The notes beneath the pieces were generated by a model. That model was not told the origin of the DNA, did not search any database, and saw only the letters and a list, made by a program, of their open reading frames with translations. Source: Corydoras sp. C115 (taxonomy: Eukaryota; Chordata; Actinopteri; Siluriformes; Callichthyidae). Taken from it: DNA of 64,000 nucleotides. The translations under genes were made by a program, and so were the position numbers. Below, in pieces: positions 1 through 56,586 of this stretch (the stretch's first letter is position 1; each line of letters begins with the position of its first letter). The DNA lies in the NCBI GenBank assembly GCA_019802505.1, contig JAFMOC010000027.1, forward strand, positions 2,635,501 through 2,699,500, given 5' to 3'.

Positions 1-115
1 GTATCTGCCCAGCACCCGAAACTTTCTCCCCTGGATGGGCATGGGGAACCCCCCCCCCCCCTCGCAACCCTAATATAGGATAAAGCGGAAGATAATGGAT
101 GAATAAATGAATGAA
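1..115 (+). repeat. V-SINE-like tRNA-derived SINE, 3' part cut by window edge
   Basis: Tail half of the dominant repeat of this window: GTATCTGCCCAGCAC, then a C run, GGATAAAGCGGAAG and (ATGA)n. A very degenerate second piece follows at about 170-240. Confidence 0.85.
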
Positions 116-582
116 AAATTGCCCCCTTCTAAATCACCGGTGTATGATTAAGTGAGTGATTGTGTGATCAATGATGGATTGTCCTGTCCAAAGTTTTTAC
201 TTGGATGGACAAGGGGAACCCCCCCCCGCCACCCTAGTAGAGGTTTAGAGATGAGATATTTTGTGTCCAATCTTTTTAGCTTTTGCTTAAAAAAAAAAAC
301 ATCTGAGTCCCAATTTAACGTTATTATTTTCATTATTTTATTGTATTTAGTCCAGGTTGATACTTAATGGTTGATAAATGGTTGTATATTGATATGCTTC
401 AGATGATTTTATTTCCTTAGGCTTGAACAATTACATGTCACATGTTACATGTTACTCTTTAGAAGGCAAATGCTGATTCTAGAACATTATTATTATTGTT
501 ATTATTATTACCGAAAAAAAAAAAAAAAAACAGGTGCAAACAAGCTCAATGACTCAAGATTTAAAGTGCAGGGATTTTTCGG

Positions 583-1555
583 CTGCAATGTATCCATCTT
601 GACCTCATTGCAGCCGGCACAGCAGTTGGTTTACGTAGACAAACATCCAGTACTCTGATGAATTATGGACATGGGGAGAGGTTAAAAGCCAAAAGGGGTA
701 TCTAAACAGATCCTCAATGACCACCCCTCTTGGCTCCCGGCTCCCTATGGGCCGCCAGCCAGCACATGTGTGCCTGTTTGTTGAGCTCTGACAGCTCGAG
801 TCTACTGCAGAACCTGTTGCAATGTTCTGCACATTAGGAATTAATATAAAAATAAATAAGAGATCAAAAAAACAAAGAGCATTATAACTGAAGTTAGAGC
901 GATTGTTTTTAAGGTGAAAGTGATGCAGCAATACAGAATGAGAATGTCTGCTGGTTTTAATGACTTATTAAATGTATTTGGAATGAAGTAATATAAATCA
1001 CACAAAGTGATGTGCTTTCGTAACTGCACATCCCATAAAGACCTAAAGAACCTATAAATAACGGTGTCACTGCTGCAGTATATTGAGTCAGTGGAATATC
1101 AGGCTTATGAGCGTCAGGTTTCACTTTACTGTCATGTTTGTTATATGCAATGGAGTTTTACAAAGAAGAGTCATGCGACAGTGAAGTACAGGTCGTTTTA
1201 TATGGACCTCTCTTCATGTAAAGCCGTGCATCAGTAAAATGCCAAAATGTCTCAGATGCCTCGTGAAAGTTTCAGTGTCTTTCGTTTGTAAAGGTTCAAA
1301 TTTAATAGTACAGTAAATGGGCAAGTTGGAGAACTACTGCATGGGTGATTCTGTTTTAGCTGGCAACATGTTATGTATCCCTGACTGTCAGTGAGCAGTT
1401 TCTGACGTCCTGCTGTTGTGGAAAAAGATGTTTCATGTTTCAGAAGGCTCAGATTGTGAAAGAGGGGTTCAGGGGGTGTAATTTTCACACATGGTTCGGT
1501 CATCACAGAGTCCAGACTGAACATCATTGAGAATGTTGGGCATGTGCTGCAGGTC
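583..1555. other. Unique intergenic sequence
   Basis: No gene or repeat recognised beyond short AT-rich stretches. It lies downstream of jag2. Confidence 0.5.
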
Positions 1556-2016
1556 CAAATCTTCATTATCTTCCGCTTAATCCTATACCAGGGTTGTGGT
1601 GGTGGTGGGGGGGGGTTCCCATCCAGGGGAGAACGTTTTGGGCGATGGGCAAATACACCCAGTACAGGGTGCCAATCCATCACTGAGCACACACTCACTC
1701 ACACACACATAGTGTGTGGCAATTTAGACAGTGGTTCGACGATCCTCTCAGTGCTGGCATCTTCCAGCTAATTCCGATCCACTCGGTGTGAGTTTCCATG
1801 TTACAAATTGCCCCCCCGTGTCTGCATGTGGTGATCTTCCGGCTGTCCTGTCCAAAAGTTTTTTGGGCGGGGGACATGTTCGCTTTGCTTTAGAGGGCAT
1901 GGCACACAGACACACAATTTTTTTCACCTTGAATCCATGTTTTTGGACTGTGGGAGGAAACCGGAGAACCCGGAGGAAACCCACGTGGACATGGGGAGAA
2001 CATGGAAACTCCTGGA
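1556..2016 (-). repeat. V-SINE-like SINE, diverged
   Basis: Tail (TTATCTTCCGCTTAATCC) and central block (GGAGGAAACCGGAGAACCCG) are present. The middle is diverged, and about 120 bp of unrelated sequence separates the two parts. Confidence 0.75.
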
Positions 2017-3057
2017 ATATTTATTAATAATGCATGATACGAATGTGAAGCACTCAGTGGTGTGCATTATTGTCAATAACATCACAGCTGGACAAACGGC
2101 TCAGCCAATCAGATTTAAGGACGGACGCTCGCTGTTTTATAATGAGCAATACAGCAAACGTTAAGCAAAACATGCATCTTCCTCTTTTTTACGTTGTCAT
2201 GGCAACACATGTAATATAAAATAATGCTGGCTCAGCTGTTACCTCAGTGATGGGTTTTACAATCTGATGGGTTCTGATGGCTAATGATAATTCGGAGCGT
2301 GGCACCCGTCTGATCATCCGTCAGCTCTAATGAGTTGCTTCGACCCCGTGCCAAGATCATGAGTCAGTCTAAACTGCTGCGACTGGCTCATACCCCGCCA
2401 TCTCCGCACGTCTGAACCCGGGTTCCTGCACCAACCTGTCCATTTGTCTAAACGGGTTTGAAGGCGTGATGGACCGCCATCCGGCGGATCGGCCGATCTG
2501 GACTGCCTTCAAACGGCACACGAGGGAGGAAGGAAGTCAGGGGTCCAGTGGCTGAAACAACCCCAGACAGGCGGCAGGTCGAGACAGGCGTACCTGGCAT
2601 TTCGGGTCATCGCAGACCCGCGGTGTTTATAAATGTGTGAGGGTTAGACGTCCTTGACTGCCGGGAGACACTCCAGGAATCCGGTGTCTGCTTTCAGCCA
2701 CATGCTACAGTCCCGCCGACCGAGCGAGGCACGGGGCGACTTTAGACTTTATAGATCCTGTGGCCCTCGGTTCACGTAGACGAGCCATAATGGGCAAAAT
2801 GGAGGCTATATGGAAGGAAACAGATTTACACAAGCAGGAAGGCTTTACTTCCTTGCAACATTTCCCAAAAGATATTATTGTGTGCAAAAATAATAATAAT
2901 GTTCAGGGATGACGCTATATCAGCGAGGAAGTTACGTTTTTTGGGACAGATGTAATTAAGTGTTTAGTTTGTATGTAGATAAGGAATAGGTTCCAAAATC
3001 AGCTCTGTACGGAACCTTTAAGTGAAGGGTTTTGGGGCCATGTTTACATCAGCATCT
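2017..3057. other. Unique intergenic sequence
   Basis: No ORF with coding character. GC is higher than its flanks between about 2280 and 2800; it could be a conserved element but nothing in the sequence proves it. Confidence 0.4.
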
Positions 3058-3402
3058 TCATTCATCCATTCATTATCTTCCGCTTTATCCTATATTAGGG
3101 TCGCGGTGGGGTTCCCCATGCCCATCCAGGGGAGAACGTTTCAGGCGCTGGGCAGATACACCCAGGACAGGACGCCAATCTATCGCTGGACACACACTCA
3201 CTAACTCAAACAGGCACACTCTATATGGGGCAATTTGGAGAACTCAATTGACTTGTTCCATGTTTTTAGACTGTGGGAGGAAACCGGAGAACCTGGAGGA
3301 AACCCACGCAGACACGGGGAGAACATGAAAACTCGAATTCGAACCGGGAATCCCTAGTGCTGAGAGGCGAACGTGCTAACCACTAAGCCACCCTGCTGCC
3401 TT
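3058..3402 (-). repeat. V-SINE-like SINE, full length
   Basis: Complete from tail (CATTATCTTCCGC) to tRNA-like head (GCTAACCACTAAGCCACC). Confidence 0.9.
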
Positions 3403-3502
3403 TATTATTATTATTATCATTATAATTATTATTACCCAAAAAAAACAGGTGCAAACAAGCTCAATGACTCAAGATTTAAAGTGCAGGGATGCACACCTAA
3501 TA

Positions 3503-3827
3503 TCCTATATTAGGGTCGCGGGGGGGGTTCCCCATGCCCATCCAGGAGAGAACGTTTCGGGCGCTGGGCAGATACACCCAGGACAGGGCGCCAATCTATC
3601 ACTGGGCAGACATACACTGGGCACACATACACACGCTATATGGGGCAATTTGGAGAACTCAATTGAGTTGAACCATGTTTTTGGACTGTGGGAGGAAACC
3701 GGAGAACCCGGAGGAAACCCACGCGGACAGGGGGAGAACATGGAAACTCCACCCAGATGGGGATTCGAACCGGGAATCCCTAGTGCTGAGAGGCGGACGT
3801 GCTAACCACTAAGCCACCGTGCCGCCC
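3503..3827 (-). repeat. V-SINE-like SINE, near full length
   Basis: Lacks the (ATGA)n tail but keeps the head ending CCACCGTGCCGCC. Separated from the previous copy by an ATT repeat and a 45-nt segment also found at 531-575. Confidence 0.9.
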
Positions 3828-4840
3828 CCATCAGCATCTTAAAAAGCTAAAAGTGACACGACAGCTTCATATTTCAGTTACAGTGTGTGTTTGTTATAAT
3901 ATCTGCCGAATTTTCACCAAGTACTTGCTTTGCACTGTGTATTTAGCCTCTAGTTGGACGCAGAACACAATTTTGGATGCACAAACAGGTTATTAGAATA
4001 AAACAGAACTTCTTTTAATACCCTCACCCCTCACCCCTCCCTGCCAGATGTGCAACCCAACACCATCACTAATGCAGCATTGCATTAGGAGCATCTCCTC
4101 ATAAGACCGAACCATAACAAATGCACAACATCATCATCATGATCATCACCATCATCTGCAGCATCCTCATGAAACATTTAGAGTAAGTAGATAAAGCCGC
4201 ATGAATCCAGGCGATCTCATTGGTCGGCGTACAGTCAGCCGATGACAGGCGAGCCGATGCCATTGGTTGGGAATCTTCGGGGCCGTCTTGACTGGAAGGC
4301 AGAGATCCTGTATTGATCTTCCAGATCCTCACCTCTTGTCTGCAGCAAGGGCGAGCGGGGTTATTTATAGGCTCGTATAGTTTTAAACTCAGGCCAGAGT
4401 TTTATCCCTTTGGCGTTCTCATGTTCTATTGGATGTGATTTGGTGGAGAGTCTTTATATTGTAAAACTTTAGAAAATATAAAGATGCTGAGGATGAATGC
4501 AACTGGATGAATGTTATTTTAGCAAATGCAAGAGCCTTGTCTATATACGACTGTTAGTGTGTACTGTTTAATTAACGTAGCAGTAAGCATTGTGTGTATG
4601 AGTGTGTTGTGTATGCTAAATAAGTATTATCCCCTGATGCTCACTGCTATCTTACACCCACCAACAGTGTATTTCATATGTTTAAATAGCAACGGTGCTT
4701 GGGAATATATCTACACCGATAAGCGTGGTCATCCCAATATATATATATATATATAAAAGTCTAATCTTGGCAGAACACACTGTGTGAAAAAGCAACCAAG
4801 ACACATGTCAGAAGTTCATTGTTATCATATTGACATATAT
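3828..4840. other. Unique intergenic sequence
   Basis: No gene seen. AT-rich, with a short (AT)n at 4739-4755 and an ATC-type microsatellite near 4125-4155. Confidence 0.5.
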
Positions 4841-4852
4841 ACATTTATATTG

Positions 4853-5018
4853 GGTCATTTATTGGACGCTTTTAAGGGTTAATCACAGCATCCCTGGAGC
4901 AATGAGGGTTAAGGATCTTGCTCAAGGATCCACATTGGTAACTTCAGTGGACCTGGGATTAGAACCACCAACCTTCTGATTGATAGCCCAACACCCTAAC
5001 CACTGAGCTACCGTGCCC
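4853..5018 (-). repeat. Second SINE family (tRNA-derived), inserted with 9-bp TSD
   Basis: Reverse orientation of the family whose head reads GGTAGCTCAGTGGTTAGGG and whose text includes GAGCAAGACCCTTAACCCTC. A perfect direct repeat TTTATATTG flanks it (4844-4852 and 5019-5027). This copy lacks most of the TAAGTCGCTTTGGATAAAAG tail. Confidence 0.8.
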
Positions 5019-5086
5019 TTTATATTGATATTTGATGTTGAACATCGTTAGTGTGATTGCCCCATATTTGGGGCAATCACACTAAC

Positions 5087-5940
5087 TGTTTACTGTGGTC
5101 AGATTTCTTTTATTCTCTATTCTATTAACAGGGTTTACACAGGACACGTCCGGCTCATTGGTGGGACCAATGCTTGTACGCAACTAAGGAATCGGTCAAA
5201 CAGCTCGCAATACGTTCCCGTTTTTCCGAGCCCAAATTCCCATCCACTTTGCATTGCGGTGATATTTGCCCTCCTGTAACATGGCCAGTGTTTGAGCTAC
5301 GAAGACCAAATATGGTGGAGTTCGAGATGGCTGCAGCTAGACTGGGCTTGTGACATCACATTATTAAGATATTACCCTATTACCAGCCACACCCACTTTT
5401 ACCCTTGTTGGTTGAATTGTTTTGATATACATATGCACCGTCGTCTACAGCCAATCACACAGTTTCTTTAAGAAATGCATCTCCCTAGTGATGTTGTATT
5501 GTATTTTCGTTTGTAAAATTTTTTACTCTCCACACTTAGTTAGATCATAGTATAGTATAGCATTGTGTAGGTTCTTCAAAATGGATTTTAATTTTCACCT
5601 GGTTCTTGATTCCACCTGTGTGTTGAGATGTACTAACCGCTTGTTATAGCCTTTTTTTTTTTTTCTCCTTGTCCTCTAAGTTTTTATATGGTACACACAG
5701 AGCTGAGCTGTCGCTCTCTGCACTCGGTTCCCAATCTAATAAAAAAAATAACGACCGTTTAGGACATCTGTGTTTATATATCTAATGACTGATTGGAGCT
5801 GGCTCTGTGTACTTATGCTTCAGTAAATGTTTGTAAACGTTTGGTTTGTTACAGAACGGAAGGCCAGATGCCCCGCTGCACCCAGAATGCGAAAAACGGA
5901 CACTGAATACAGAACACGGTGGGGTTTTGAAGCATATTGT
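5087..5940. other. Unique intergenic sequence
   Basis: No ORF or repeat recognised. It separates jag2's probable 3' end from the repeats at 4.8-5.1 kb. Confidence 0.4.
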
Positions 5941-6480
5941 TATAAAATGCTTTAATAAATAGTTTGATTTATTTCTAAGAACAAACAGAATTTCGACTAA
6001 ATGAACCAAAACGTCTGCAGAGCAAATTCTTCTGTACAAAACGAAACGAAACGAGAAAAGAAAAAGAGAAGAGAAGCCGTTTTCTCTCGTTTTTACTTCC
6101 TCACACTCCACCCATTCCTTCCCACGATTCGGCCTGCGGCGTCTTATCAGTTGTGGAGATGAATTCAGGAGGACGTGTCAATTCGCTTTTTATTTTCAAG
6201 CCTCTCGCGCCAGGAGAGCAACATTCCACATGGAAAAAAACGAAAGAAAACAAAAATCCGTGAGCCACTTCTGAGGTCGTCCACGTCGCCGGGGACCTCC
6301 AACACAAACTGCTTTACAACAAAATTGTTCCCTTCATGAAGCCTCGAACCAAAATGCAGGAGAAAGCAAGAACACAGTTTCACATGGTATGAAAGACCAG
6401 CGTTTCGACAGAACTGGGGGGGGGGGGCGCCTCCACACTCTCTTATGGAGCATCCACAGGTTGCCAGATGTTTGGACAGC

Positions 6481-6533
<53 letters not shown>

Positions 6534-6800
6534 AGAAACAGATAGGGGGTGAGATTTTTTTTTTGTGTGTTTTGTGTTTTTTTTTTTTTTTATAATAGAG
6601 GCAAACACACACACACCCCACAATATATGCACACAATCTTATAGAACTGTTTGCCTCTTTGTATAGAGAGTGAAAGCAAAACCAACAACATAAAGAGGAA
6701 CTTTGGATTATATTACTGTTCTGACTGCGGGATGATGCTGTATACTTGTATAAAACCTGCCTATGTCAACTGGCATAAATAAAAGGAATGGCATTGTAAA

Positions 6801-6832
<32 letters not shown>

Positions 6833-7684
6833 TTATAATATATATACTAATAATAATAATCATTATCATCTCAACCATAATTATAATAGCAATAAAAAAA
6901 TGTGACTTGTCTTAATTTACTAAATTCAAATATACACAGCGACTCCTTTACTATTTACATGTATGTACACAGTTCCTGTCTTTCTTTGCTCAAATACCTC
7001 GGTGGTGAAATGGGAACCGGGGTTCCGTTTTAGTGATTTCTCAGTCGACCTCGGCGGCAAAAGACGACGCAAACGGGCTCGGCAGAAGGCACTTGCTACC
7101 AACTCAAAATACTGCAGTCCTCTGTTCAAGGAGAGTCCGGCCACGACGGACGCGAGCGAGAGGGGGAGACGAAAACGAGCCGAAAGAACCGACGAAAACA
7201 AGGCCACTGACCCACACGGCGAGTGCAGAGACGAAGAGACGGACGGGGAGACGCCGGGAAACCAGTTCGGGTTCTTACCGCTGGTCCATCTGCGGCAAAA
7301 CGCATCAAGCAAACCATATTTCTTTGTAAACAACGGAAACATCTTTAGAAAGTTCCTATATTCCTCGGGGGTCCAGCAGAATTTTTTTTTTTTTTTCTTA
7401 ACAAAAACAATAGGCCGTCTCTTCGAATTTCGAGAAAGAACGAATGGGCTTCGTCTGTACGTGAAGAATAAACGGTCGAGGAGGAAATTGCAGACTTGAA
7501 GCGTTTTAGGATGAAAGGAATAAAAAATGGGAAACTAAGAAGACCCCCAAAACAAAAATCATAATAATAAAGGAGGAAACTCTGCCCCCCCCCCTCCTCT
7601 CTCCACCTCAGAAGCCTTTGTTTTCTTCACCGTGACAACAGAGCCTCTGGTGTTGCGTGCCGTGCCTGGGTCTGTGCATTAAGT
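5940..7684 (-). other. jag2: Probable jag2 3' UTR with candidate poly(A) signals
   Basis: This is the stretch after the stop codon in the sense direction. No AATAAA lies on the minus strand between 7684 and 6830. Sense AATAAA occurs at 6189-6194 and at 5968-5973, the latter followed by ATTAAA at 5951-5956. I favour the last cluster, giving a UTR of about 1.7 kb, but this is inference. The region also holds (sense) T tracts at 6482-6539, 6566-6590 and 6798-6832, and a GC-rich part at 7020-7300. Confidence 0.4.
6482..6539. repeat. Poly-A tract (39 A plus interrupted A runs)
   Basis: Homopolymer directly visible; in the sense direction of jag2 it is a poly-T inside the presumed 3' UTR. Confidence 0.95.
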
Positions 7685-52021
<44,337 letters not shown>

Positions 52022-52102
52022 CTGAAGAAGAGAAAACAACATCAACAGTCAGCACAAACCACAGAGCTCAGATATTATTTCATAACAGAACATTTATTTT
52101 CC

Positions 52103-52455
52103 ATTCATTTATTCATCCATTATCTTCCGCTTTATCCTATATTAGGGTTGCGGGGGGGGGGGGGGGGTCCCCATGTCCATTCAGGGGAGAACGTATCGGG
52201 CGCTGGGCAGATACACCCAGGACAGGGTGCCAATCTATCTATGGGCACACACTCACTCACACAGACACACTCTATATGGGGCAATTTGGAGAATTCAGTT
52301 GACCTTGATCCATGTTTTTGGACTGTGGGAGGAACCCGGAGAACCCGGAGGAAACCCACACAGACACGGGGAGAACATGGAAACTCCACCCAGATGGGGA
52401 TTCAAACCAGGAATCCCTAGAGCTGAGAGGAGAACATGCTAAACCACTAAGCCAC
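52103..52455 (-). repeat. V-SINE-like SINE, with shared 5' flank
   Basis: Full length with a run of about 18 G. Its 5' flank (52456-52511) equals that of the copy at 10.6 kb. Lies in intron 2 about 80 nt upstream of exon 3. Confidence 0.9.
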
Positions 52456-52507
52456 CATGCCGCGCCTTGATGTGTAAACCATTGTGACAAATTTATTTTC
52501 TACCTAA

Positions 52508-52945
52508 AGTGCCCAGCGATGGATTGGCGTCCTGTCCTGGGTGTATCTGCCCAGCGCCCGAGACGTTCTACCCTGGATGGGCATGTGGAACCCACCCCCC
52601 CGAATATAGGATAAAGCGGAAGATAATGAATGAATGATATTAGAATATATAGGGGCGGCACGGTTGGCATGTTCTCCTCTCAGCACTGAGGATTCCCAGT
52701 TCGAATCGCAATCTGGGTGCTTTTCTGGAGTGTCCGTGTGGGTTTCCTCCGGGTTCTCCGGTTTCCTCCCACAGTCCAAAAACATGGATCAAGTCAATTG
52801 AGTTCTCCAAATTGCCCCATATAGAGTGTGAGTAAGTGTGTGTCCAGTGATAGATTGGTGTATCTGCCCAGCGCCCAAAACATTCTCCCTGGATGGGCAT
52901 AGGGAACCCCCCCCCGCAACCCTAATAGAGGATAAAGCAGAAGGA
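52508..52945 (+). repeat. V-SINE-like SINE pieces
   Basis: 52508-52632 tail part only; 52652-52945 near full length with shortened head. Confidence 0.85.
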
Positions 52946-53704
52946 TGACTGGAATAAAATAAAAACAAATATCTTCTTAATGACAATTTAAAAACACACT
53001 TAAAAGGGAACTACAGTCTAATATGATTACTCCAGCGTCCCCACATCGGAGTAACAACACGTTAAACTATTTTTGGAGACGACCACAGCCACAACATTTT
53101 GAGAAGCTTGGAAAAAAAGAAAAGGGAAAATGAAAACAAAGTGTGGTGGAGTGTACTTTGTTTAGTCTCCCAGCCCATTCATCAGTTAGACCACATGCCC
53201 TTAACATATTTTACACTCCGCAGACTCCCGTCGCAGCGTTTGCATTCGCTGTGGAAACGGTATTCAAAGCCCTGCGTCCTCATAATAGAACTAAATCCCA
53301 CGTAACCAAATGAGATGGTGGGTGCAGGCGTGGTGCACCTGTCTGAAGGGATGGAGCGCGGGGAGGCCGGGCCGGGCCGGGCAGGGCCACGCCGCCGCGC
53401 TCTTTAATCATGCGGCAGCACGTCTGCCGTTGCTTTGGCGGCTCAACACCGCGGGACCAAAACAGTTGTTTCCTGCCTACCCGCTCCTGAGGACCGCTTA
53501 GGGCCGAGATATCACCTGAGCGCACAGGGTACCTACCATTAAAGGCTTAAGGTTAATGCCGTTTCAGCCTCCCAAACCCTTCTATTGGTGGGAACCGTGC
53601 AAATCACAGGTTTCGGTGAGTCTGGGTGACCGAGAAGGAGCCGGGGATGGATGCAGGGAGCAGCCCAGTCAAGTAGCCCCATCCAATAGTTAAAGCAGTG
53701 GTTC
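52946..53704. other. Unique sequence in intron 2
   Basis: No exon or repeat recognised; GC-rich at 53330-53500. Confidence 0.4.
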
Positions 53705-54085
53705 TTTAGTTTCCTCCCACGGTCCAAAAAATTGCCCCTATATAGGGTATGAGCTCTAAATTGCCCCTATATATAGTCTATGGGGGAGTGTGCCTGTACT
53801 GGTTGTATCTGCACAGGCCTGAAATGTTCTCCCCTGGATGGGCATGAGGAACACCCCCTCAGCCCCCACCCCCATGATCCTGGTAGAGACTTAAGCAGAA
53901 GATAATAGATGGATGGATGGCTGCTCTTAATTGCCCCTATATAGTGTGTGTGTGTGAGTGTGTCCAGCGATGGATTTGCACCCTGGGTGTATCTACCCAA
54001 CCTTGAAATGTGCCTCCTTGGATGGGCATGGGAAACACCCCACCCCCCATGACTCTAGTAGAGGATTAAGCAGAAGATAATAAGA
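53705..54085 (+). repeat. Diverged V-SINE-like fragments
   Basis: Two tail-half units (to about 53910 and 54085), each ending in TTAAGCAGAAGATAATA. Confidence 0.65.
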
Positions 54086-54457
54086 TTCTGAGATATCTGC
54101 CCAGCACCCAAAATGCCCCCCCCCCCTTATATTTATATATATTTTGCAGGAAACGTCACCACAGGCCCGGGCACGGCAGGGATGAGATGGGGCAAGTACA
54201 TCAGAGCTGGGATTCCTTAACCCACATTTCTGATTTATTATTAAATGATGTCTTTGCAGAAACACAGAACGTTCCAGAGTCTTTACAGAACGTCCCAGTG
54301 CAGGTTTCGAAGACGATCTTTTTCATGAGCCACATGCCTCAGGTACATCTCAGTCTTCCAAACACTCAAAGACTAAATAATGACGTTAACGATGTCAACC
54401 CCTGTGAACCACTAGGTGTTCATTACAGGACGGTTTCCTCAGGACTAAACGTAAGCG

Positions 54458-55150
54458 GGCGGCACGGTGGCTTAGTGGTTAGCACGTTCTCCTCTCAGCG
54501 CTAGGGATTCCCGGTTCGAATCCCAATCTGGGTGGAGTTTCCATGTTCTCCCCATGTCCTCGTGGGTTTCCTCCGGGTTCTCCGGTTTCCTCCCACAGTC
54601 CAAAAACATGGATCAAGTCAATTGAGTTCTCCAAATTGCCCCATATAGGGTGTGTCTGTGTGAGTGAGTGTGTGTCCAGTGATAGATTGGCGCCCTGTCC
54701 TGGGTGTATCTGCCCAGCGCCCGAAACGTTCTCCCCAGGATGGGCATGGGGAATCCCACCGTGACCCTAATATAGGATAAAGCAGGAGATAATGGATGAA
54801 TGTTTGAGAGGGGTGGCTTAGTGGTTGGCATGTTCTCCTCTCAGCACTAGGGATTCCCGGTTCGAATCCCATCTGGGTGGAGTTTCCATGTTCTCCCCGT
54901 GTCCTCGTGGGTTTCCTCCGGATTCTCCGGTTTCCTCCCACAGTCCAAAAACATGGATCAAGTCAATTGAGTTCTCCAAATTACCCCCATATAAAGTGTA
55001 TCTGTGTGAGTGAGTGTGTGTCCAGTGATAGATTGGCGACCTGTCCTGGGTGTATCTGCCCAGCGCCCGAAACGTTCTCCCCTGGATGGGCATGGGGAAC
55101 CCCACCGCGACCCTAATAGAGGATAAAGCGGAAGATAATGAATGAATGAA
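54458..55150 (+). repeat. V-SINE-like SINE dimer with one TSD around both units
   Basis: Units 54458-54800 and 54808-55150. TAAACGTAAGCG occurs at 54446-54457 and 55151-55162, immediately outside the pair and not between the units. Confidence 0.95.
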
Positions 55151-55162
55151 TAAACGTAAGCG

Positions 55163-55946
55163 ATGGTATCAGGGAGCCCGACCGGTGGAAAGGTGGGAGC
55201 GTCGCAGGGCGTCCGTGTTCTCCAGACCCGTCCCGTTCCCACACACCCCGTCTCTGATTAGCTGGATTATGTGACAGCTGCCCCAAATGACTGCATGGGG
55301 ATAAAGCCAGTGGGGGAGGTGAGCGGTGAACAAAGCCCCCTATCCAAACCCTGATCCTGAGAAGACCCATCAACATTCCCATAGCAACTCGCACACTCGC
55401 ACGGAACCCTGAAATAGACATCCCTGTAGACATGCGAGCAATGCTGGTCACCTCTCGCTCTTTTAAACGCGGACGTTTTTAGACGGCTGCCGACTTCAGC
55501 GCACGTCTGATTAGACCGCCTGGTAATGAAGATAAATATACACCCGGCCCGAGGACGCGCCGGGGTGTAGAGTCACCCCAACTCGAATTCCCACCTTCCC
55601 CTTCCCAAGTCATTCGGTAGGACATTTTCTTTTATTTCACACTGTGGCCTGCAGGAGGCTCTGTCCACTCCCACGCCAGAGCCAACGTATTGTCCTGGCG
55701 CTGTGAAGGGGGTTAGGGGAAAAGGATAATGTCAATCAGCCATGCATGGGCTTGTGTGTTATTGTGTGGTGGAGGGAACCACAGGTGCAGCTTCCCACGG
55801 CAGGGGGCTGGCCGCCGCGGAGGGGGTATTGGAGAGTAAAGTCGAAATTAGAGGGGACTGCAGGGAGTGAGGCTCTTACTGACCCCAGAGACCCTTCATC
55901 AGGGAGCTCATTGGCTTCAAAAAGCCTTCTATGATGCACTGCTAAC

Positions 55947-55949
<3 letters not shown>
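55163..55949. other. Unique sequence in intron 2
   Basis: No exon. 55620-55940 is repeat-free, of mixed composition, and a candidate conserved noncoding element. Confidence 0.4.

Positions 55950-56011
<62 letters not shown>
55950..56011. repeat. (CA)n microsatellite
   Basis: About 30 CA units. Confidence 0.97.
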
Positions 56012-56012
<1 letters not shown>

Positions 56013-56490
56013 CCATCTTCCACTCAGGAAGGGGAAATGCTCTGCTGAAACTAACAAACCAGGTAATTTGGCCGGAGGTTAAACCAGTTAATTGGGGGAC
56101 TCATTAAACAACGTCAACACGAATCCTGAAGTACTGAGTGCAAGTCTTATTCAGACGCACGTCCAGCATCCGGATGATTCTCCAACAAAACCCCACATCA
56201 GTTACCTTCAATAAATCCATAAATAACTAATAAATAATTAAAAACATTCCATTTTAAGCTACAATCGTAAGGGCTGCGATCAGCACCCTCTCACAACAGG
56301 ACCGTTCCCTTCGATTGCCGTCGCCATCGGGTAAGAGCGCCGGCATCGTCGTGACGACATTCACAACAAAAATACACATCATGCCGGGAGCCGGAACGTT
56401 GGACCAAGTGGCACGACTGCGCACAGAACTAAAATAATGTTCCACTTATTTTGTTGTTCACAGGAAAAACAACCAGTAAAAAGTTTAATT

Positions 56491-56537
56491 CATTCATTCA
56501 TTCATTATCTCCCGCTTTATCCTCTATTAGGGTCGCG

Positions 56538-56586
<49 letters not shown>

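Noticed and set aside
54458..54530. tRNA gene-like head with B-box GGTTCGAATCC
   Set aside because: It is the Pol III promoter head of the V-SINE, repeated many times and not folding into a complete tRNA.
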